Source: Botrytis cinerea B05.10 (lineage: Eukaryota; Ascomycota; Leotiomycetes; Helotiales; Sclerotiniaceae). Taken from it: 64,000 bases of DNA. The notes beneath the pieces were generated by a model, which saw only the letters and a program-made list of their open reading frames with translations, ran no database searches and was not told the DNA's origin. Positions 35,704 to 45,079 of the stretch are shown in pieces. Numbering within the stretch: the stretch's first letter is position 1; the number at the start of each line of letters is the position of its first letter. The stretch covers positions 372,001 through 436,000 of the forward strand of contig NC_037318.1 in assembly GCF_000143535.2 (NCBI RefSeq), given 5' to 3'. A program made the translations under genes and the position numbers.

Positions 35704-37425
35704 AGTGGGAATCGATGCGTTGAATGTCAAGCGCATACGATGTGCAAAGCAGTCATCTTTTGTTAAAGGACTGGAAGTGGGGTTGTAGTCGATATGATCC
35801 CACGGTTTATACGGAATATACAAAGTGCGTGGGCTCTTAAACATAAGTTTAAATACCGAGCTAACCCAGATTCTCAACACAAGTTCTAATAGATTATCAC
35901 CAGTGAAGGAGTTTTTTGATCACAAATCAGTTCAACGCATATCTCGATTTTGAACATTCAACATCACTCTTTCAAGCTTTTTACCATTTCTTTGGGTCTT
36001 CAGAATCAACATCTCCATGTACTACAATTCTTTTTCTTGCGCATGTGGGCAATCCAATTATGTGTGTGATTTTACTTAATCAAGCGCCACAAGGACGTAT
36101 CTCTAGTTCTACGCATCTTGTTTTTTTCTCAACAAAAGTATTCCCGACAGCCAGAGATTGAGTAGGACCTTAGTGACACTTTCTTTAATGGGTGGTGTTA
36201 CTTGGAATACGGAAATTGGCGGAGATTGAACCGTATCCGATTGAAGGAAGTTATGTTTAACCTGATGAACCCCCTTTCCTCAATTTGATGCACTTGGCCT
36301 AGTGCCTTTGCTTTCTTCGTGAATGTGAATACGCTAATAATAGTACATCCCAATGATATTGAAATGCCATCATTGCTATAGCTTCCGCATGTCACATACT
36401 GCATATCAGATCATAGGTAAGACTTACGATACGGCTCAACGGCTCAACGGAATCCGGCTCTCCACCATCATTTATGCAAACCTAGCCTCCCATGTCTCAT
36501 CAAAGTTCAAAGCCTACCCCAACCCACGTGTATGCTCCCTTCAAGTACTTCCACTCAGACTTCTTACATCATACTTGAGTCGTACTACTATAAACCAAAC
36601 AATTAGGCGTAAGATTATCAGGGCTTCCCAGAATCCTAGAGTCAGCTTCCAAAAGGATTCGAGGACTAACCTCATTTGACTTTCGTTTAGATGTGACTTT
36701 AAGGTTAATTGGAGGTTTTGATTGGCTTTGGGTGTACGAATGGATATTCAATGAAATGAAATATTGATTTTGGATGACTTTTAATGTCAGAAGAAAGGTG
36801 TGCGGTGAAAAGCTGGGAGACTTTCCATGGCCAGACTCTCCCAATGGACATTCTAAGGGGTATTCGGAGATTGAGCTGTGGCGTCGTGGCGTTGAGGCTC
36901 ACCACATGTGAAATTGGACCAAATCGAAGCACATCACGTGCAGCCGAGTCGTAGTGCAAAGCTAGTGCACCCCACATCTCTATCCACATCTCAACTCAAC
37001 ACAGCCTTTTACTTTTCTTCAACTCGCCATATACCATATACCACCCACATTCGTCCGACATAGATGGCATGGTACATCGGTACGAGGTTACTGCAATATC
37101 CAATTAATCTATTTCGTTTTGTTTCTTTTCAATGACGGATCTGCATGTTCCCCTTTATCACTTGCATGAAGCGCTGTTTGGAAAATAGTTCTTGGCTCTC
37201 CATTTATTCGATGAACTTCTCCTTATCACCAACCTACGCCGCTCCCAGCTTTTCTATTCAAAACAAAAATCCCATCGTAAACGAAATTGGATGAAAAGCA
37301 AGCGCGTCTATGTGCCAATAGGAAAAATTGAAGCGAGCTATTTGTTTCATTAACATCGGATATCGGTCGTAGGTAGGCTTAGAACTTCGGATACAGTGGC
37401 GTTTCATATACATGAAACGGGGAAA
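35704..37425. other. Gene-free region
   Basis: No supportable gene; short Ser/Thr-rich frames only. Confidence 0.5.
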
Positions 37426-37852
37426 GGCTAACGTTTTTCGGGTTTCCGTAGAAATCCGTAAAAAGTATCACCTACACCGATTGGTCGTCCTCCAAAACCG
37501 ATCGCATAAACGACAGGCATCAATCTATCCGATCTTTGAACAAATCTGCGGGGTTAAACTACTGTTCATTTCCAAAATTGATTAAGGATCTTGTTCAGTG
37601 GAGACAAATTGGCAATGTTACTCAATAATTCAATACTAGTGGACTCGAATAAAGTTAACCGACTCCTTTGGAAACATGAATATTGAGCCTTGTCATCTCC
37701 GTTGCCATTTTATCCACTTCGTCAATCATTGCGATTAGTTCGCTTGGGATTTTTTTGCTTGTCAAGTTCGAAAGTGGCCATTCCTGTCATCCCTTTTGGT
37801 AGATTTCTTCTATAGTGTTTTTACCTTGATTGAACGTTCGGCGGTTGGCTAA
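37426..37852. promoter_or_regulatory. Candidate XlnR/Xyr1 and CreA sites upstream of the cellobiohydrolase gene
   Basis: GGCTAA (XlnR/Xyr1-type) occurs at 37426-37431 and 37847-37852. A composite GCGGGGTTAAA at 37548-37558 holds a CreA site (SYGGRG: GCGGGG at 37548-37553) overlapping GGTTAAA (GGNTAAA, Xyr1-type, 37552-37558). A second SYGGRG (GTGGAG) is at 37598-37603. All lie 270-700 bp upstream of the start codon, the usual range for cellulase induction and glucose repression. Sites are short, so individual occurrences may be chance. Confidence 0.5.
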
Positions 37853-37987
37853 GTGGCCAGAATGGGTTAGAAATTATGTCGCTCAATCTAATTCCCTGGT
37901 CAATTTCTAAGAACTTTATTTTGAATAAGGTAGAATAGATCCACTACTCATCGACTCCTATGCTTACCTTTCAAGAATGAAGAAGTG

Positions 37988-37994
37988 TATATAA
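37988..37994 (+). promoter_or_regulatory. TATA box of the cellobiohydrolase gene
   Basis: TATATAA followed by GG, 132 bp before the start codon at 38120, with CT-rich sequence following, as in strongly expressed fungal secretory genes. Confidence 0.7.
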
Positions 37995-38119
37995 GGTGGT
38001 GAAGTACCTCGATGTATTAACTTTCTCATCATCACAGTCTTTGTACTTTTCTACATTCTTTTATTCTAGTCGCTCTTTCGCAACTCACATTCCTTTTTTC
38101 CACTTTACATTACTTCAAG

Positions 38120-39919
38120 ATGTATTCCGCAGCTGTGCTTGCAACTTTCTCCTTCCTTCTCGGCGCCGGCGCTCAACAAGTTGGAACTTCAACCGCCGAA
38201 ACTCACCCCGCCTTGACCGTTCAAAAATGTGCCGCTGGTGGAACATGTACCGATGAATCCGACAGCATCGTTCTTGATGCTAACTGGAGATGGCTTCACT
38301 CCACCTCCGGATCCACCAACTGTTACACCGGTAACACTTGGGATACCACTCTTTGCCCAGATGCCGCTACCTGTACCACCAACTGTGCCCTTGATGGTGC
38401 CGATTACGAGGGAACATACGGTATTACCACCAGTGGTGACTCCTTGAAGCTCAGCTTCGTCACCGGAAGCAACGTTGGTTCCCGTACCTACCTCATGGAC
38501 TCTGAGACTACCTACAAAGAGTTTGCTCTTTTGGGTAACGAGTTCACCTTCACCGTCGATGTTTCCAAGCTTCCTTGCGGTCTTAACGGTGCTCTTTACT
38601 TCGTTCCTATGGATGCTGACGGAGGAATGTCTAAATACCCCACCAACAAAGCAGGTGCCAAATACGGTACCGGTTACTGCGATGCTCAATGTCCTCAAGA
38701 CATGAAATTCGTCAACGGTACTGCCAACGTTGAGGGATGGGTCCCTGATAGCAACAGTGCTAACTCTGGAACCGGTAACATCGGATCCTGCTGCTCCGAG
38801 TTCGATGTCTGGGAAGCCAACTCCATGTCCCAAGCTCTTACCCCTCACGTCTGCACTGTCGACTCCCAAACTGCTTGCACTGGTGATGACTGTGCCTCAA
38901 ACACTGGTGTCTGTGATGGAGATGGATGTGATTTCAACCCATACAGAATGGGTAACACCACTTTCTATGGAAGTGGAATGACCATTGATACCTCCAAGCC
39001 TTTCTCCGTCGTTACCCAATTCATCACTGATGACGGAACTGAGACTGGTACCCTTACTGAGATCAAGCGTTTCTACGTCCAAGATGATGTCGTCTATGAA
39101 CAACCAAGCTCTGACATCTCTGGTGTTTCCGGTAACTCCATCACTGACGACTTCTGTGCTGCTCAAAAGACTGCTTTCGGTGACACCGATTACTTCACCC
39201 AAAACGGTGGTATGGCTGCTATGGGTAAGAAGATGGCTGATGGTATGGTTCTTGTTCTCTCCATCTGGGATGATTACAACGTAAACATGCTCTGGCTCGA
39301 CTCTGACTACCCAACCACCAAGGATGCCTCTACTCCAGGTGTTTCCCGTGGATCTTGCGCCACTGATTCTGGTGTTCCAGCTACCGTTGAGGCTGCTTCC
39401 GGATCTGCTTATGTTACTTTCTCCAGCATCAAGTACGGACCAATCGGATCTACCTTCAACGCCCCAGCCGATAGCTCTTCTTCCGTTAGCGCTAGCTCAA
39501 GCCCAGCTCCTATTGCTTCAAGCTCAAGCTCTGCTTCAATTGCTCCAGTGTCATCTGTTGTCGCCGCTATTGTTTCTAGTTCCGCTCAAGCAATTTCTAG
39601 CGCCGCCCCAGTTGTTTCTAGCTCTGCTCAAGCAATTTCTAGTGCCGCACCAGTCGTTTCCTCTGTCGTCTCTTCTGCCGCCCCAGTTGCCACTTCCTCC
39701 ACCAAGTCCAAGTGCAGCAAGGTTAGCAGCACTCTCAAGACCTCTGTTGCTGCCCCAGCCACTAGCGCTACTTCCGCCGCTGTTGTTGCTACTAGTTCCG
39801 CTGCTTCTTCAACTGGTTCCGTTCCTTTGTACGGTAACTGCACTGGTGGAAAGACCTGCTCTGAGGGTACCTGTGTCGTTCAAAACGACTACTACTCTCA
39901 ATGTGTTGCTTCTTCTTAA
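38120..39919 (+). CDS. cel7A: GH7 cellobiohydrolase with C-terminal CBM1-like module
   Basis: Secreted cellulase that releases cellobiose from cellulose chains. Single exon, 599 residues. Signal peptide to about residue 18 (cleavage GAGA|QQ or A|QQVG; the mature Gln can cyclise). The GH7 domain spans about 19-447 with [35 protein letters not shown] and the catalytic motif EFDVWEANS: nucleophile Glu227, Asp229 and acid/base Glu232 by homology with Trichoderma Cel7A 212/214/217. Later landmarks [30 protein letters not shown] and [10 protein letters not shown] are complete. A ~120-residue Ser/Ala/Val linker with a duplicated 14-residue unit follows. The last 29 residues form a shortened CBM1 with four Cys (574, 580, 585, 595). 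The substrate-tunnel loop before [12 protein letters not shown] is shorter than in Trichoderma Cel7A. Codon use is strongly biased (GGT, GCT, TCC), suggesting high expression. Confidence 0.97.
   Translation: MYSAAVLATFSFLLGAGAQQVGTSTAETHPALTVQKCAAGGTCTDESDSIVLDANWRWLHSTSGSTNCYTGNTWDTTLCPDAATCTTNCALDGADYEGTYGITTSGDSLKLSFVTGSNVGSRTYLMDSETTYKEFALLGNEFTFTVDVSKLPCGLNGALYFVPMDADGGMSKYPTNKAGAKYGTGYCDAQCPQDMKFVNGTANVEGWVPDSNSANSGTGNIGSCCSEFDVWEANSMSQALTPHVCTVDSQTACTGDDCASNTGVCDGDGCDFNPYRMGNTTFYGSGMTIDTSKPFSVVTQFITDDGTETGTLTEIKRFYVQDDVVYEQPSSDISGVSGNSITDDFCAAQKTAFGDTDYFTQNGGMAAMGKKMADGMVLVLSIWDDYNVNMLWLDSDYPTTKDASTPGVSRGSCATDSGVPATVEAASGSAYVTFSSIKYGPIGSTFNAPADSSSSVSASSSPAPIASSSSSASIAPVSSVVAAIVSSSAQAISSAAPVVSSSAQAISSAAPVVSSVVSSAAPVATSSTKSKCSKVSSTLKTSVAAPATSATSAAVVATSSAASSTGSVPLYGNCTGGKTCSEGTCVVQNDYYSQCVASS
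39572..39655 (+). repeat. 42-bp tandem duplication inside the GH7 linker
   Basis: Two copies with period 42 (39572-39613 and 39614-39655), each encoding the 14-residue unit [14 protein letters not shown]. They differ by a few third-position changes, so the protein repeat is preserved. Confidence 0.85.
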
Positions 39920-42003
39920 GAAGTTGCAATACTTAGAGTATAGATGGTTGTAGATATTGTTCACTTTTTGGGCAATAGTCTGGGAAAATAGTTTTAAGTT
40001 CAGATTTTGTATATATTAGCCATTGGCGTGGTATATAGTTTTTTGGTTGGTTGAAGATTCATCTTTAGAGATGTAGGAAAATTAGAAATATAAGACATGT
40101 GTTTTCATAGAATTTTTTAGATTATTCCTGGATTTGGTGATTTCGTGATATGATAATGTTACGCGACCTGAGTTTTGTTCTTTTCAAAATTTTACTTGAA
40201 GTACTCGAGACTTTAGCTTCTCTCTTTATTTCTGTCTTCTCTGTTTTGTGCAATGTGGGAGGTTGTCAATGTATTTTTAACGGTCAGTGGATGGAGATTG
40301 ATAGGGTATTTAAGATTAGATTCTGATATCAAACGATTGAAGAATGAAATAATCGAAAAGACCGAAAGTTGAGGAGTGTTCCATCAGTCCCTACACCCAT
40401 TTGTGGTCCTTCGAGATGAGTGAGGTATGATATTCGACGTGCTAGGCTTAATATGGCTAGGTGGATTCTGAGATAACTGAGTTTAGACGGTGATACCTAA
40501 CTTTTCCTCACCACAAATTGATTTTTAAATACTCTATTACATAGACACAATGGTTTGATATCACCACAACAATTTAAAGCCATTCAATCTTCAACAAAGT
40601 ATCATTTTAACAGTATCTTCTTCTCTGTATTTATATTCGGCTTTCTATCCACTATCATCCCATTATCGACCCACTATTGCCAGCTTAGTTGATCGATCTG
40701 ACGATCTAACAACGACAGGTTTTGATAGCGGAGCCTTCTACTTTCATCAGTTCGAACCTATCAACTGATTGTTCATACGGTGAGTTTTTATAACGCTTTA
40801 TAATTCTGTGTTTTTATCATTTTCTTTCAGATCCCAACTAATAATATGTCGTGGGTAGATCGTGTGGATCAAGGGCTGAAAATATTGCGACATCTTGTCA
40901 GAGTTCGACGTCCAATTATGGGCATTCAGAGTATGTACAATCCCTTCTCGCAGATTTTTCTGAATTGCCAATTCTATCGAAGGAGCTAACTATTTAATAA
41001 TCCAATGGAGCCATGTTATGGACTGTGGTGAGTGATTGCGGTTCATCATGGCCGTTGGCATTTCAGTGGCAACTTCAAAGATATAGCATCTTCGATACTA
41101 GTAATAACACAACCTTCAACTTAACAATTCCTTTGACTCTTATTGTGCATCTTGAGTTGTGATGGTGAAATTCCGTCTATGGAACGACGTAAAACTTCCC
41201 ATCTATGGCACGATGTAAAACCCGCCTTCGACAAGTCTCATTGGCAACCAATTTGCTACTGGAAGTGTTCTGCACGACCTATGAAAAACGCGTCCTGGGT
41301 CGAGCCGGGAATATTCAACCATTCAACTGTTCTGCTGTTATATTCTAGTCATGTTCTCTGAACAGACTTCGACAATCATTACTGGCAACCAATTTGCTAC
41401 TGGAAGTGTTCTGCACGACCTATGAAAAACGTATCCTGGGCCGAGCCAGTGGATGTCAAATCTTCTTTTCATTACATCTCAGTCACTTTCTCCAGATATA
41501 CTCCGACACGGCCACTTGGGTTCTGTTTAGAGGTGAGTGGTTCCTTCCTTTAGTTTTCCGATCGAAGAATGATCGTTTGTGGTTCCTTCTCGATATGGAA
41601 TACCATTTATTTACACTGAGCATCTTCTAATCGACTGACAGTTTCAAACAAATCCTCTAAACTACCTGAGGCTGAGGACCAGTCCGTTCAATTTGACATA
41701 GTTCTTCTGTTTTTCATCAATCTTCATCAATCATTCTTCATTTACATCACTTCGAGTTTATTGTTCAACGGTAATTTCACTTTAATTGGCAATAAAACTT
41801 GACACGCGGTGAGAAACCCACGTCAATCATAATGTAAGTGGCCACTTGAATTTGCTTGAGTTTCCCTCTCCTCTTTCTGGAGTTTCGAGATTCTTGGAAT
41901 CAGCTACAGCTGTGTCACTATCAAAGTACTTTGATTTAGAGAGAAATTTGTTTACACCAGCGTATCTGTCTGCGGGAGTCTGCGGGAACCTGCGGGCAGA
42001 GAT
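39920..42003. other. Intergenic region with a duplicated exon-like segment
   Basis: It holds the 3' flank of the GH7 gene and, from about 40845, scattered coding-like pieces. A short frame starts MSWVDRVDQGLK and ends at a good donor (GTATGT, 40930s). A duplicated segment is listed separately. A frame ending in CLE before GTGAGTGG sits near 41530. These may be exons of an unrecognised gene or remnants; I cannot assemble a full reading frame. Confidence 0.45.
41226..41447 (+). repeat. Direct duplication of an exon-like segment, period 141 bp
   Basis: Copies at about 41226-41306 and 41367-41447 share nearly all bases, including a perfect run of over 40. Both read in the same frame as WQPICYWKCSARPMKN, with a few amino-acid changes on either side. 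Candidate splice signals flank copy 2: an ACAG acceptor just before it and GTGAGT about 90 bp after it. Confidence 0.8.
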
Positions 42004-44384
42004 ATGGTCAGGCTCGAGTCGATAGATTTTATGACATTGATGATCATTACTAATATCTTCAAATGGTTTAGGTCTTCGCTTGCAGGTGGATCGGAGCCGC
42101 AGAAGCCAAGTGAAGGAACTTCGCAAGCTCATTCCAAAACTCCACAGGACAAGAAATTCCAGCACAACAAGCACCAGCACAACAAGCAACAGAACAAGAA
42201 GCCCAGAGACAGGACAAAGAAGCCAAGACATCCGGCAGTGTTACTAAAGAGAAAGCTTAAAAACGAAGCTTTTTATGCTAGAAAAGCTGCCGAAGCTGAA
42301 GCCAAAAGAAAGACGGAGGAAGAAGCTGATGAACACCTAGTGGCTCAGAATAATAATCCTGATGAGATGGACTTGGGTGAGCCTAATACTAGTGAGCATG
42401 CTGGTGAGAATTTCGCCATCATCATTTATAGCCCTCTGCTAATCAAAACAGGAAACAATACTCAAATTAAGAACAAGCAACCGGAGATAATCGACCTTGT
42501 ATCCAGTGATGACGAAAGCTTAGAGATCAAGAAGGAACACCAACAGCCTTCCAGAGTTTCTACTTCTTCTGGTTTCGCGAATCGCCTAGCGTCTTTACCT
42601 ACAAAATCGACGAAGTCCTCAGTCCTCTTACCTGGCAGACTCACTAAATTTATTCCCTTGACAATCATACCAGGAAAGCCTCCCATCTTAGCTTCGTTCG
42701 CGTCACCAAGAGTTTCTTCTGCGAGTTCATTAGCTAACACCAGGAGCTTGTCTTCTGGTAAACCAAATCGACCTACTGTTGAAATTGATCAATTACTTGG
42801 AAACCAAGCGAAAGGAGCAGCCTCAAACACTTTATCTGGTCCAATGTCCGCTTATAGAACTATTTATGCACCTATCAACCCCTTGAGTTTCAAAGCAATC
42901 TCACAATCTGCTCAAGAACTTTTCAAGCATCGAATTCTTGTCGATGAAACTTTCGCTTGGGCTAACAACAGATTCACGAATGTTCCTACTCCCCTTGAGA
43001 TTGATGATAGCATAAAGCATGCTATAGCAAAGAAATATAGGCAATCAGACGACGAGTTCTACTGCAAGGCTTCTTACCTTGAAGAAAACGCAGAAATGCT
43101 CCACAAGGTTGCGATTATCTTCGAAGTCAATTCCGCACTAAATGGTGAATCTTGCCTTCAAACCAAGTTAGCTACACGTTCTCCACAACATTTGAGATGT
43201 GAATTCAACTGCAAGTATCCATTTCTTCACCGACACGACAAAAAATGGGTCATGTATTTTCATGTTGCGATTTATTATGGTGTACAACTACATCTAAACC
43301 GACTCGATATCAACGAAGTAGCATGGTTGCTCGAAAATCTCAGCATTTCGCACCTATGCGGAACAGAACATTGTCTCGTCGCTACACACTTGATTCCCGA
43401 GATATTTAGTCATAGTTGGGATAGGAGAGCTTGTCACGAAATCGATTTTACAAGTTAGTTTTATTTTTATATATGCGTCTGGTGAGATTTACTAATGAAA
43501 ACTAGAACCTTGTTATCATCTGCCAACTTGTCTTGTGGGTCAAAGAGTCAATAATCGCCTGATTCAATTCCGAGTTCCAGATCCACGTCCTGAAACTTGG
43601 TTCAATGTTTATAATGACGATTATTACGAGGCTCCTGATGAGTATGATCCCCATTTCCTTGAAAGAACATTATTCATAATTCTATTATGAGTACTTAATG
43701 ACATTACGTATTAGATTCAAAGACTTTCTTTATCCTATCATTGAAGATATCCCAGATAGATGGTGGAATCATGCTCCTCATTCCATCGCTCAACAAGATT
43801 CTCGTCCTGGTCCAGCCATTCAACCAAATTCTCGTCCCAATCTCCAAGTAGCAGTACGAAGAACTGGACATGCGGGTTTTGTTCCTGATTCAGCCTTACA
43901 CCAGCCAGAACAAGTATCTCAACATACAGGTTCCATTCCTGGTCCCGTCAATCAACAGTCAAGAGGCGTGGATATCGAATTAAATCTTGAGAGTGTTTTA
44001 CGTCATACCCAAAGTTATGTTACCATCAAACGTGATGAATATGAGCAAAATTTTGTAATGTTCGATGTTCGAGGAAAACGTTGGTCAACTTTTGATGCTT
44101 TCAATGCCGATACAAATATCCTTCCCACGGCGGACTATTTGCCTTACAATTGCTTGAAGTGCAAGGAAAATCCGTGGCATTTGTCACGAAGAGCACTTGT
44201 AGCTCATTATAGATCTGCGCACCAGTTCGAGCTGATATTCTCAAAGAATAGCTTCTCCCAAGCCTCGACTAATATTCTTCCATATCGATGTCAACTTTGC
44301 AAGAATATGTACTCCGATAGAAATGTTCTCAAGCAACATGTTGTATCTAAACATTTCTGCGCAAATGGCGAGATTCGCATGTGA
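42004..44384 (+). CDS. I-PpoI-type zinc-loop (His-Me finger endonuclease-like) protein with C2H2 fingers
   Basis: Exons 42004-43453, 43506-43641 and 43715-44384 join in frame to 751 residues. Residues 1-330 are polar and Lys/Ser-rich (KKEHQQP, IIDLVSSDDE: a SUMO-interaction-like motif). Residues 450-492, across intron 1, carry the zinc-binding loop of His-Me finger homing endonucleases: SHLC, then Cys452-x4-Cys457-x4-His462-x14-Cys477-x8-Cys486-x-His488-x3-Cys492. The spacings x4, x4, x14 and C-x-H-x3-C equal those of I-PpoI. His450 sits where I-PpoI has catalytic His98; the metal-ligand Asn119 position is Ser471. Two C2H2 fingers follow near the C-terminus (Cys675/678-His693/698; Cys721/724-His737/742). 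Likely a domesticated DNA-binding, possibly inactive nuclease-derived protein. The start codon is uncertain. Confidence 0.75.
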
Positions 44385-45079
44385 TGTTAAGTATATTATC
44401 ATCAAAGTCTTTCACTTCTAGCTCATTCAATTTTGGGCTGCAATTTGCTGGTATCTAAACGAGAATGGACGACAATGAACAAGAAGATGATGTGTGGTGG
44501 TTCTAGCTTTCATGGTGTTTTCATATTCTTTCTCTTCTTTTGTAGCCCATAGGGTTTAAATTTCTTAGCTTTACTATAACAAATCAAAAATACAATGAGC
44601 TTGACCGGCAAAAATCCTTACATGACTGCACTGCCCTTTGTTATCAAGAAGAAAAAAACCCGTACAACTTTGCGCGTGACTTATGGCCTTACTTTAGGAA
44701 GCCGTTGATAAGTGAATGAAGCTGATTTTTTGCACACCTTCCTATCTTCACGTTCGAAAGTGCGAATCCTCACATAACTAGAGTACTGTTTTTGTTGAGA
44801 GAAAAAAACATTCGATTTCGACATGAATTACGGCCTTAGTTTAGATAGCCGCTGCCAGGTAGCCGTTGCTAGCTCGTCGTCGCTAAGTGAACGAAGCTGA
44901 ATTTCTTTTCTCCCACAACAACAATTCAAAAAGACTCACGCGATCTTACCTAAATTACTTTCCATTACAACCCACTCCAAAATTCCTTCAACCACAATTA
45001 CGTTCAACTCATAATTATTCACAGTGATTCGAATGCCTTTTGGCATTACCCACTACATTCAGTGATCATTTCTTCAAAG
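44385..45079. other. Intergenic region with an imperfect direct repeat
   Basis: Two related segments, 44678-44730 and 44825-44903, share GGCCTTA, TTTAG, AGCCG and AAGTGAA.GAAGCTGA in the same order; the second has an insertion of about 25 bp. No coding region. Confidence 0.55.

Noticed and set aside
38189..38869. 226-residue minus-strand frame opposite the GH7 gene
   Set aside because: Antisense shadow produced by the strong codon bias of the GH7 gene.
39324..39953. 209-residue Leu/Pro-rich + strand frame inside the GH7 gene
   Set aside because: Out-of-frame reading of the Ser/Ala linker repeats.
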